Source of the DNA: Eustoma russellianum
Lineage: Eukaryota; Streptophyta; Magnoliopsida; Gentianales; Gentianaceae
Direction: 5' to 3'
Assembly: GCA_036186865.1 (NCBI GenBank)
Contig: AP025055.1
Location: 10,377,731-10,441,730 of the forward strand
Length of the DNA: 64,000 nucleotides
Shown: positions 1 to 10,017 of the stretch, piece by piece
How positions within the stretch are numbered: position 1 is the first letter of the stretch
How the letters are laid out: each line of letters begins with the position of its first letter
Position numbers and translations under genes: made by a program
The notes under the pieces: generated by a model
What the model saw: the letters and a program-made list of their open reading frames with translations, nothing else
What the model was told of the DNA's origin: nothing
The model's database searches: none

Positions 1-2330
1 CATGTCATTTATATACTTAACTTGGCTTATATGTATACCTTTACTCGTTTGTTTAATCTGCAAGCCAAGAAAGTAATTCAATTCTCCATCCATAGACATT
101 TCAAATTCGGATTTCATGCAAGTTTCGAAATCTTCAACAAATTTATGAGAAGTAGAGCAAAAAATGATGTCATTAACATAAATTTGAATGATTAGTAAAT
201 CCGATTTATCTTGTTTTAAGAATAGAGTGCTATCTATTGTGCCTCTTTTAAAACCATTTTCTAAAAGAAAAGTAGCAAAACGATCATACGATGCCCTAGG
301 TGCTTGCTTTAAACCATGTAGTGCCTTCTTTAGTTTGTACACGTGATCGGGGTGTTTCAAATCTTCAAAACCGGGTGGTTGTTTTACGTATACTTCTTCT
401 TGTATAAAGCCATTTAAAAATGCACTTTTCATGTCCATTTGATAAAGTTTAAAACTTTCATGCAAGCAATAGCAAGTAAAAGTCGTATGACTTCTAAACG
501 TGCTACAGGTGCAAATGTTTCGTAATAATCTATTCCTTCTTCTTGATTATATCCTTGTGCTACAAGTCTATCCTTGTTTCTAACAACTTTTCCTTCTTCA
601 TTCATTTTATTTCTAAACACCCACTTTGTACCTATTGTAGTCTTATCGTATGGTCGTGGCACTAAGTCCCATACATCATTTCTCACGAATTCATTAAGTT
701 CATCATGCATAGCATCAATCTAAGAAGAATCACTCAAAGCATCAAACACATTTTTAGGTTCAATTTCGGATATCATGGCATGAAATTGATTTATTTCATC
801 CGGATTTATTCTTCTACGTGGTCGCACACCGTGAGTAATGTCGCTTATAATGAGATCGTGTGGGTGATCCCTACGCCATCGTGGTTGATTATTTTCTACG
901 ATCTCATGCATTTCTAAGTGATCATGCATTTCTAGTGTGTCATCATGCGTGCCATCAACATCATCCAACACGGGTTTTAATTCAAAATCATCGTCATATT
1001 CTTTATCTTTTCCAACCTCACCAAATTCATTGAACTTCACATGAATGGATTCTAAAATTTGTCTAGTGACGGGATCATAACATCTATATGCTTTTGAATT
1101 CACAGAATATCCAACAAAGATGTATTCAATTGATTTAGATTCAAACTTGTCTAAATTATCTTTCGTATTTAAAACAAAACATTCGCAACCAAACACACAA
1201 AAGTAATCAATTTTAGGCATGCGATCATTTACTATCTCATATGGCGTTTTATTTATTTTCTTTCTAATAGATAGATGATTAACTATATAGAATGCACAAT
1301 TTATGGCTTCCGCCCACAAAAATCTAGGCAATTTATTTTCACACAACATGGTTCTAGAGATTTCTTGTAGTGTCCTATTCTTTCTTTCTACTACTCCATT
1401 TAGTTGTGGAGTTCTAGATGGTGAAAACTCGTGTTTGATTCCTTTTTCTTTGCAAAATGCAATCATGTCCTTGTTTTTAAATTCACCGCCTCTATTGCTT
1501 CTTATCTTTTTCACATTTAAACCATATTGATTTTCAAGTTGTTTTATTAGTTTTGCAATCTCAATGGCACTATCATTTTTTTGTGCAAGAAACAAAGTCC
1601 AAGTATAGCGAGAAAAATCATCCACGATAACACATGCATAATGACGTCCACCGAGACTCGTAGTGCGACTAGGACCAAACAAATCAATGTGTAACAATTC
1701 TAAAACTCTAGTCGTGCTTATTTCATTTTTAGGTTTAAGTTACTCGCGTGTTTGTTTGACTTTAATACAAGATTCACACAACTGAAAGTTGTCTAAATCG
1801 AGTTTAGGCAATCCTCGTATTAAGTTCTTTTGTTGAAGTTTTTCAAGTGTAGAAATGCTGATGTGACCTAAACGTCTATGCCACAAATTTACGTTAGGTT
1901 CATTTGATATAGAACACTTAATCTTAGCGTCTCACATATCATCCGTGGAAAGTGTGAAAATATTTCCTTCCCTTTTTCCTTTCAAAACATTTTCTCCATT
2001 TTTATTTATTATATTGCAATATGGATGAGTAAAGCATACATCAAAGCCGTTGTCAATAAATTGTGATATGCTAAGAAGATTATATGATAGATTACTTACC
2101 AGGAAGTTGTTGGAGATTTGAAGGATACTTGGACTTTCGATTGTACCTTTTCCAATGATTTTGCCTTCATTGTTGTCTCCAAAGGTCACGGATCAACCTT
2201 TCGTGACCTTCTTTAATTTTGTGAACAAGCTCGGGTCACTCGTCATATGCCTCGAGGAACCACTGTCAAGGAACCATTTGATAGATGTGTCTTTTGATGT
2301 GTGGGTTCCCTGCAATGTACAACAATGATT
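1..2330 (-). pseudogene. Copia-1 pol: protease, integrase, N-terminal half of reverse transcriptase
   Basis: Read on the minus strand. The protease motif FLDSGSSRHMTSD is at about 2290-2240. The gag-pre-integrase block LWHRRLGHISI is near 1890. The integrase core spans 1697-1200: HIDLFGP and VIVDDFSRYTW are present and GVVERKNRTLQE supplies the Glu, but the second catalytic Asp is replaced (RSNRGGEF where RSDxGGEF is usual). RT begins near 710 (NDVWDLVPRP, then GIDYYETFAPVARLE). A one-base deletion near 445 shifts the frame, after which MKSAFLNG and LKKALHGLKQAPRA are readable to position 1. The RT active site reads YVND at about 180-169 instead of YVDD. Stops occur at 1935 and 1740. The product would lack both integration and polymerase chemistry. 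RNase H lies outside the window. Confidence 0.88.
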
Positions 2331-2592
2331 TAGGTACACTTTTAATTTTGGGTCCTTACAAGTTAGTTATTCACCTCTTAGTAAAAGTACCTTTCGGTAC
2401 CCATACTTGGGTGATCCTTCTCGGTCTAGCAAATGGTAAGAATGTAGATGAAGGAGCAATGTAGTAGACATGTAGTGAGTGGACTTTAGGCCTTTGGCCG
2501 AGAATCCCTTTATGCGCATCATATGGTGTATGTTTCTGATATGTTCTCGTGTTGGTGTGCATAGTGCGTGATCTAGATGGATGGAATGAATG

Positions 2593-4304
2593 TCATGTGT
2601 GCATCACTTGTTTCTTCTCATATTTATATGGCACATAATTGTATTTCGTATGATATGACGAAGATATGTGACGAGATGAGGAGAGAGGGGGTCTTTGCGT
2701 TATCTTAGGCGCTATGTATGCCTTAGATGTGTCTACTTTATTAGACAAAATGAATTTGGTTGGTTTAATTGATGCTTCGTTTGTCTCAATGTTTCCTAAT
2801 CTAGTTTTATCACTATCATGTTTGTGTGCTAAAATAATGCGATCTAGCATGTTAGATTCCGTATCAAACTGTTTCGTCATTTTCTCTAAATCCGTATTCC
2901 TTGATTTCAAATTTGAAATCTCGGATTTCATTTCATTATTATGTGTAGTCAATGAGGTGATCTCTGATTTTAATACATTTATGATGCATGACGACTCTTC
3001 TTTTGAATCGTTTAATTGAGAAACAAGATTCGTGCTTGAAGATTCTAACAACTTTTTGTCTTTAATTAATCGCTTCTTTTCTTTTGCTAGAGTCTTAGTG
3101 AATTTATGCAATTCCAAATATTGACTGAAAAGATCATCATATGAAGGCTCAGAGTCAGAATCAGAGTCAGAAGATACCTCATTTGATGCTTCGGATACAA
3201 AGCATACTTGTGCAGTCTCCTCTTCTGTATCAGTCTCAGAATCAGATGTGTCACTCCAAGTGGAGGCCTTGAAAGCTCTTCTCCTTTGATTAGGTTCTGA
3301 GACGAGCCTACTTTTGGTCCGATCCTTGTCAAGGCGTTTGTTTGTTTGCTTGTCTTTGTTAGGGCAGTCATATGATAGATTTCCAAGTTTACCGCATTTG
3401 TAGCATTTAACGTCCTTGTCATTTGTTTTATTCTTATTTCTTTTAGTGGAAGTAGCCTTAGGTTTGTTTTTAAATGACTTTCTCATGAATTTTCTCAAGC
3501 CTTTTGCCAATAATATCAAGTCATCATTGTCTGATTCAGAATCACTATCATCTACGTGATCGGAAGAAGTAGAGACGTATTCATTTGATTTAAAAGCAAT
3601 AGTCTTACCTTGTTTTGATGATGATTCCGATTTTCTTATAGTGAGTTTGTTTTGATATACCTTAAGTGATCCAATTAGTTCCTCCGTTTTAATTGATTTG
3701 GTTTCTTTGCTTTCCTCTATAGCCGTCACTTTAGGGTCCCATTCGGATGGAAGGCTTCGTGATACCTTTTGGACCTTTTCCTGCATAGAGAAGGATTTGC
3801 CAAGAGACTCAAGTGAATTGTAAATGTTAGCTAAGCGTAGATCTATATCAATATAGACTCATTTGGCAATAATTTAAAGGACTCAAGTGTGGACATAAGC
3901 ATATTGATTTTAGACTCTTTTACTTGACTAGTCCTTTCGTGTTTCATCTCAAGAATTCTCCATATTTCTTGAGCACTAGAGCAATTAGACACATAGCTAG
4001 ATTCACTTTTACTTAGCCCATTTAAAAGTAATTGCATGGCTCTAACATTCATGCTTAGTCTCTTTTTATCATCACTAGTATACTCTTGTTTAGTCGTAAC
4101 AACCTCTAGTGTGACACCATCTACAATAGATAATTTTGAAGGAACAAATGGACCATCTTCTATAATGGACCATAGATCAATATCAATAGCGATAAGGAAA
4201 AGTTTCATTCTTAACTTCCATTGAATAAAAGACTCACCGTCAAAAAGAGGAGGCCTTTGACTAGACATACTTTCTTGCTCGGTTTTGAAGTTTGTGGTTG
4301 CCAT
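2593..4304 (-). pseudogene. Copia-1 gag (UBN2-type capsid plus CCHC knuckle), frameshifted
   Basis: Gag forms the retrotransposon particle and binds the RNA. I take the start as the Met at 4304 (MATTNF...), because the longer upstream frame runs back into the LTR and across the PBS. The first block, 4304-3843, holds the capsid-like domain (WKLRMKLFL, then NGLSKSESSYVSNC). The frame is lost near 3840 and resumes at 3786 with MQEKVQKVSRSLPSEW, continuing to 2593. A zinc knuckle, CYKCGKLGNLSYDC, fits CX2CX4HX4C near 3420-3375. It is followed by serine- and aspartate-rich stretches and a probable coiled coil around 3090-2850. The downstream protease frame follows after a stretch with stops. Family assignment is firm; lineage assignment is moderate. 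Confidence 0.85.
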
Positions 4305-4346
4305 CTCACTTAGATCGTTGAATCTTTTTGTTGTGAGTGTTCCTGC

Positions 4347-4358
4347 GCTCTGATACCA
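4347..4358 (-). promoter_or_regulatory. Copia-1 primer-binding site (initiator Met-tRNA)
   Basis: The minus strand reads TGGTATCAGAGC two bases inside the LTR boundary at 4361. This matches the 3' end of plant initiator Met-tRNA, the usual primer for minus-strand cDNA of plant copia elements. It fixes element orientation and the inner LTR edge. Confidence 0.9.
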
Positions 4359-4360
4359 CT

Positions 4361-6970
4361 TGTAGGACCTGCAAGGCATCACTAGTGGGTGCGGAGAATT
4401 TGGTTTTTAAAATTGTAATAAACCAAAAACCCAACTTCTGAAAACCGTTTCTGTTTTCAGGACCTATATTGCAATGTTTTAAAAACTATGTTACATGTCT
4501 TAAAAAATTCTGAAATTTGGGGAGATGTTAGTCTCTGATGTTCTGAGTATCTCCTAAAAATTTCAGATTAAAATTCAACCTTTAACCCTTTCAAAAATCG
4601 TTGATGGTCAGATTGCACAAATCTGCCAAAAACGGTAGTCTGACTTAAAAACTTTATTCCGATTAAATGGTTTCTCTAAATGATCTGAAAATTTAATGAC
4701 AAACCCCTTTTTATGTGTATTTAATTGGGTTGAAACAGTTTTGAAAAATTCCTTTGGGAAGTTAGTCAAATACGTTCAAAGTCTCAACCTTTGCAAGCCT
4801 GAAAATCAGACTGCACTAGTCTCAGAACTTTTGACATTTGGATGACTTATACTTGTCCAAAAGCATTGAAACTTGTGCCAAATGAAACTTAAAACGTGTG
4901 GCTATCTTTATGGAAAGTTTCGTGATTTTTGAAATTCCTTTGATATTTTTGAGATCGTGGCGAAAATGATGCACCGTGTTGGAAGCTGAAAGTAAGTGCT
5001 GAAAAGTAAAGAACACAAAGAATTTTATACTGGTTCGGTTAAATCAACTTACTCCAGTCTTCGAGGACACCTTCCTCGGTTATCACTAATCACAAAACAA
5101 CAACAACAACTTACCACACAGGGTTGATGGAGTTATACACCAACTCTAACCCTTTACAAACCTTGTAAGCGATTACAATGACCACAAACACCACCACCGA
5201 GCGGATGCAAGATTGATCACATCTTGATCAATATTTTACAAAAATATAGCGTGTATGGTGGTATATATGAAGCCTATTCAATATGTATGAATATGAATAC
5301 AATAGGATTTAAGAGAGAAGAAGAAAGAAAGATAGAAGAAGATGATGAAGAACACGTTTTGCTCTTTAGGGTTTGTGAAACTTGTCTTGTCTTTTGTTTG
5401 CTCACCTTCTCTCTTTTTATCAAGATGTGGCCACCCCCTTTGCCTTTTTCTTCCCCTTGGAAATTATCTTTTAAGTCCTTGGAAGAATATCTTGCATCAT
5501 TGTGACATTCACTTGCTTACTTGGCAACACTTCATTGGATGATCATTATAGCCTTGCTTACTTGGCACTCATTAATTGGATGAGAGTTGTCATCATTTGA
5601 TGACTTTATAAATCTGAAAATATCACTTAAAAAACATGTGCCAATTAGTTATAAAAATGTTGCCTATGTCACATAATTAATTGCATAAAATCTGCAAGAC
5701 AATTTATCACCATTATCAACCATAAAATCGGCCACTTGAATGCTGAAATTTCAGCATGTGTGATATTCACTACATATTCAAAACATTGCCATGTAGGTAG
5801 TAGATTTATCCCTTGAAAATGAAGAATCAAATACGTTGAACTTTAGTGCCAAATTTCAGCCAAATACATTCAACACATGCTGAAATTTTCAGCATGTGTG
5901 ATATTTCAAATATCATCACAATATTTCCATATCATCTTCAAATCAATCCATTAATATTGAAGAGGCAAATAAATCATCAATTAGTGTAGGAATTTCGGCC
6001 AGCTCAAGTGTGCACATGCTGAAATTTTCAGCATGTGTTACAAATGTGACATAGTTTGAAATATTACCTTGTGTAGCTCCTTCCTTTGTGTCACCAACCT
6101 TGTATACTTCATTCTTGGCCAATCAAGATGCCAACTATGCTCCACATATGCTCCATTAAGGCTGAAGTGGCGTGTGATATGGCTTGTACATGTGTTGAAT
6201 TTTATTTTTGCAAACTTTATAAAATAGTGCACAATAATTATACACATATGGTATATTCCAATCAGCCTTAAATTGATTTTTCTAGAACACTTTAGAATGT
6301 ATAGAGTATGTAAAAAGTGTCCAGATACATGTTATATGCCATGCCAAAAACGTTCCATGTGTCGTGTTCATAGAAAACCAAATTTTCCACTTTTGTCGAT
6401 TTCACGATTTTTCTCCGATTAAATTCAAACATTTTGCACATGTTATATATATTATGTCACACATAATATACATAAAATAATTTGAATATTCAGCTCTTAA
6501 TGGCTGAGATAAATGGCGCCACATATGACATAAAAGAATAAAATTGAAATCTCCATAATTTGGCCTTAATTGGGGATGATTTGTGTGTGCCAACATGGAA
6601 TGATTTTATGGATGAATATAACATGTAGGCCACAAAATTTCTGGTCATTTTTGAAGTGTAGGGTCTGGCCATCTATATATGGCAAGTACGTGACACGTTG
6701 GCGAAGTTTCGGTATTCACCCGATACGACAATTTTTAGTTTAGAAACTTGTAACATGTCGTAATAATTTTGTCATCACCATGACTTATATCATATGATAT
6801 AATACCAGAATATACTCATAAATATGAGGTAAATATAGTGGTGTGACGTTAATGTACATTCGTAAAATATATAACATGTCGGTAGTACATTGAAATATAT
6901 GTGTATAGTGCCTTTTAAAAAAATCTGAATATATATATGTGTAAAAGGGGTGTGATAAGGAGAGGAGAAA
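4361..6970 (-). repeat. Copia-1 5' LTR (copy 1 of a shared LTR family)
   Basis: The plus strand begins TGTAGGACCTGCAAGGC at 4361 (the U5 end). Related sequence recurs from 47262 (copy 2) and from 49576 (copy 3); all three share the block starting GTGGGTGC(A/G)GA and the motifs TTCGAGGACACCTTCCTC and ACTGGTTCGGTTAAATCAA. No protein is encoded. Similarity to copy 2 holds to about 6930, past the block ending in TATAGTGGTGTGAC, so the LTR is at least 2.55 kb. The outer CA end and target duplication could not be fixed. Confidence 0.8.
5740..6037. repeat. Three palindrome units inside the Copia-1 LTR
   Basis: The near-perfect palindrome (C)ATGCTGAAAT(T)TTCAGCATG occurs at 5740-5757, 5874-5898 and 6013-6037, spaced 134-139 bp apart, each followed by TGTG. 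It is the core of a degenerate tandem repeat. Copies also appear in the sister LTRs near 48660, 56880, 57063 and 63640. Confidence 0.85.
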
Positions 6971-7018
6971 ACTTTCCATTCTTCAATTTGTTGTCTTTGT
7001 GCCTTCTCCAAATATATC

Positions 7019-7088
7019 ACCATTTAATGAACTACTTAGTTCATTTAACTAAGTACTTCACTTAGTGAACTAGTTTAGTTCATTAATG
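7019..7088. repeat. 70-bp foldback palindrome
   Basis: CACCATTTAATGAACTA at the left is matched by TAGTTCATTAATGGTG at the right, with further TTAGTTCA and TGAACTA arms inside. It sits between the Copia-1 LTR and Copia-2, where LTR similarity has ended. It could be a small MITE-like foldback or part of the LTR terminus. No target duplication was identified. Confidence 0.6.
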
Positions 7089-7344
7089 GTGGCACCTGAA
7101 AATAGTTCAAACACAACAAATGTTCACCATTTGGTGTAAGCTTTAAAGCTTCATGGCTCGTTAGTATGGCAACGTTATATATGAACTATATAAGGCAGGT
7201 TTCATGCAAAAACGTGACAAGTCATAAAACGTGTAATGCATTTCTTTAATATATGTTATTTAAATCATGCATTTTGTAATCACTCAAACCTCTTTTTCTC
7301 AACACTATCAATAGTGTATTTTCTGAGATTAGGCAGGAGGAGAG

Positions 7345-9060
7345 TAGAATTAAATTGATAATGAGTTCTTCCTCCAACACTAAGGGAGCTGCTATGGCTG
7401 GTAGTTCTAAGCAACCCATACCGCTTCCTGTTGAGGCTGTTGCCAGTGTTGCAGGAGGAAAGTTCAATTCACCTGCCCAAAATGCATAAATAAGAGGTCC
7501 TGATCCTAACAAATTCTGCAGATTTTGTAAGAAGTATGGGCACTTGGAGGAAAGGTGCTATGACAAACATGGTAGGCCTCTTGTAGGTTGGAGAAATTCT
7601 GAGTCATATACCTGGAAGCCTCAGTCATCCCAAGTAGGGAATTGAAGAGGGCCTAACCCCAGCAACAGTCACAATGGAGGGTATTCCAGCCATTGTGCCA
7701 CTAGACCAGCTCCCAAGGTTCCTATCCAGAGTCAGCTTGATGCCATCATGCAGTTCATGAAACATCACCAAGCTCAGTCAAGGCCACTTGACATTAACCA
7801 GGAAGTAGTTCAGGCCACAATGGCCACCTATGGTAACCATTCTAAACCTTTGAACAGTTGGATTATTGATTCTGGCGCCACACATCATATGACTTGGTGC
7901 AAAGACCACCTTACCGATTACACATTGTTTCACACATCCACCAGTGTTAAAATTTCTAATGGTGCTTGCATAAATATTGTGGGTAAGGGGAACCTATCAC
8001 TAACTCCTGAACTGTGCCTAAGAGATATATTGTTTATACCAGAACTGAGTTTTAATTTAATCTATGTTGGCAAGATAAGCGAGGATAATGATTGTGATGT
8101 TAAATTCTCATCATCTAAGTGTTGTTTTCAAGAGACCTCCTCCAAGAGGATGATTGGCAGTGCTAACAAGATTAATGGCCTCTTCCTCTTAAAAGCAAAA
8201 GAACCTGCATCTCTCAATACTCAAACTAGGATCGAAGCAGTGACTACATCTAGTAGGACTACTGAGAGCATTTTGTTGTGGCATAGAAGATTAGGACATC
8301 CAAATTTTTTGTATTTAAAAAGACTTATGCCAAATTTATTCTCCAATGTAAATCATTCTGATAAATTTTGTGAGGAATACCAATATGCAAAAAGTTGTAG
8401 AACATCATATCCTGGAAAGAATCATGTCAGGTCTTCTGCGTATAATCTCATCCACTCTGATGTTTGGGATCCTGCAAGGGTCTGAAACATCAATGGAGCG
8501 AGATGGTTTATTACTTTTGTTGATGATCATACTAGAGTCACTTGGTTATAACTAATGAAACATAAAACTGAAGTAGGTAATATAATCAAGAGGTTTATGG
8601 AAATGGCTAAGAATCAGTTTAATGTTACTATAAAAACTCTCAGATCAGAAAATGGATTGAAGTATTTTGAAAAACAATTAACTGAATACTTAAATAATAT
8701 GAGCATTCATCATCAGTTATCATGCACATACACTCCTTAGCAAAATGGGATAGTAGAGAAGAAGAACAGACACCTTCTTGAGGTTACTAAGGCCCTCATG
8801 ATGACCATGAAGGTACTCAAGCATTACTGGGAAGGTGTCCTAATTGCTACACATTTAATTAATAGAATGCCATCTAAGGTGTTAAATTATCATACACCTA
8901 ATTCTGTTCTTGTTAAAGATTATCCCAACACCTGTCTGTTTTCTGAGTTACCATTAAAAGTGTTTGGATGCATTGTATATAGACATATCTCTGAACAATT
9001 CAGGAGTAAGCTGGATGTGAGATCTGAGAAATGCATTTTTTGGGGTACTCTCACACTCAA
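7345..9060 (+). pseudogene. Copia-2 gag end, protease and integrase, decayed
   Basis: A gag C-terminus with the knuckle CRFCKKYGHLEERC (7513-7557) is followed by stops at 7487 and 7645, then by the aspartic protease motif SWIIDSGATHHMT (catalytic triplet near 7868). The GAG-pre-integrase motif LWHRRLGHPNF is near 8275. The integrase core follows: HSDVWDP, VDDHTRVTWL and GIVEKKNRHLLEV are recognisable, but TGA (8483), TAA (8553) and TAG (8738) interrupt it. The second Asp of the DDE triad reads RSENG instead of RSDNG, and the stop at 8738 replaces the first residue of the usual QQNG motif. Frames are continuous enough for firm family assignment but no product is possible. Confidence 0.87.
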
Positions 9061-9458
9061 AAAGGATACAAATGTTACTATCCTCAATCAAGGAGAATGT
9101 ATGTATCCCTTGATTTTGTATTTAATGAGACTTCTGCCTTCTACTCTAAGGATTTTACTGAGATTAATAGATAGAATGAAGCTGATTTTTGGAGCATTAT
9201 TGACATCACTAAGACTGATACCACCACACCCAAGGAGACTCCAACTCAGGGGTGGTCTGTGGAAACTCTGGCAAGGGATCCTTCTCAAGGTGCAAAAGAA
9301 GAAGGAAACACTGTTGGTCCATCTGAAGTCTCTTCAACAAACAGAGCTGTTACACCTCCTAATAACAGGCTTATTGCCATCAGAAAAGGGTCAAGGAGTG
9401 TATTAAGACACTATATCCATTAAACCATTTTTTATCTTATGATTAGTTATCCAAACAT

Positions 9459-10013
9459 ATGAAATCATTTGTTTCAACTGTGAATAGCATTCAGGTACCA
9501 AAGTCCATTCAAGAAGCTTTATCAGATCATAAGTGGAAGCAAGCTGTCCATGAAGAAATGACTGCCTTACTGAAAAATCAAACTTGGGAACTGATACTTG
9601 CAGTTGAGAGCATAAGACCTGTGGAATGCAAGTGGATATTTACTATGAAGTACAACTCTGATGGCCCTATTAACATGCATAAGGCCAGACTAGTGGCTAG
9701 GAGCTTTACCAAAACACATGGCATTGATTATGAAGAAATATTTGCACCAGTTGCCAAACTCAACACTGTAATAATTCTCTTTACTATTGCTGTAAATCTT
9801 GATTGGCCATTATATCAATTAGATAATAAAAATGTATTTTTAAATGGTGATCTTGAGGTGGAACATATGGAGATTCCTTCAGGATTTATCACAATAGAAA
9901 ATAGTAATACGGTCTGTAGGTTAAAGAAATCTTTATGTGGCTTAAAGCAATCACTTAGGTCCTGGTTTAGGAGGCTTAATACTGTTGTGTCAAACCTTGG
10001 CTTCACTCAGTAG
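9459..10013 (+). pseudogene. Copia-2 reverse transcriptase, N-terminal half
   Basis: This is the copia RT domain (RVT_2): WKQAVHEEMTALLKNQTWEL, CKWIFTMKYNSDG, then GIDYEEIFAPVAKLNTV. The first active-site block reads YQLDNKNVFLNGDL, keeping the first Asp. CRLKKSLCGLKQSLRSWFRR follows and the frame ends at FTQ, before the YVDD loop. The cut coincides with the first bases of LINE A1, so insertion of that LINE, or a deletion tied to it, removed the catalytic loop and RNase H. Integrase remnants lie upstream in a different frame. Confidence 0.9.
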
Positions 10014-10017
10014 TTCT

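Larger units (their letters stand above)
1..6970 (-). mobile_element. Copia-1: SIRE-like Ty1/copia retrotransposon, left-truncated by the window
   Basis: This LTR retrotransposon lies on the minus strand. In element order it shows a long 5' LTR (from about 6970 down to 4361), a primer-binding site at 4347-4358, gag (4304-2593) and pol in copia order protease, integrase, reverse transcriptase, which runs off the left edge. The UBN2-type gag with an acidic, coiled C-terminal half and the LTR longer than 2.5 kb suggest the SIRE/Maximus lineage; that placement is inference from gag style and LTR size. The outer LTR edge is uncertain: similarity to the related LTR at 47262 fades near 6930. The element is inactive: it has frameshifts near 445 and 3840 and has lost catalytic aspartates in both integrase and RT. 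Confidence 0.88.
7330..10016 (+). mobile_element. Copia-2: 5'- and 3'-truncated Ty1/copia element
   Basis: Copia domains are readable in order on the plus strand: zinc knuckle, protease, integrase, RT. No LTR or primer site is recognisable upstream, and the RT stops abruptly after GFTQ at 10013, where LINE A1 begins. The 3' part of the element is not seen elsewhere in the window, so the right half was deleted or lies beyond later insertions. A strong TATA-like string, CTATATAAGGCAGG, lies upstream near 7183 but I cannot link it to a transcript. There are many stops, and this is clearly an older copy than Copia-1. Confidence 0.88.

Noticed and set aside
6785..7023. Short minus-strand ORFs with YIYS-rich translations
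   Set aside because: AT-rich LTR sequence; the equivalent stretch in the sister LTR at 49391-49597 gives different frames.
7183..7196. CTATATAAGGCAGG as the promoter of Copia-2
   Set aside because: No LTR, transcription start or primer site could be linked to it, and gag follows too closely for a normal leader.
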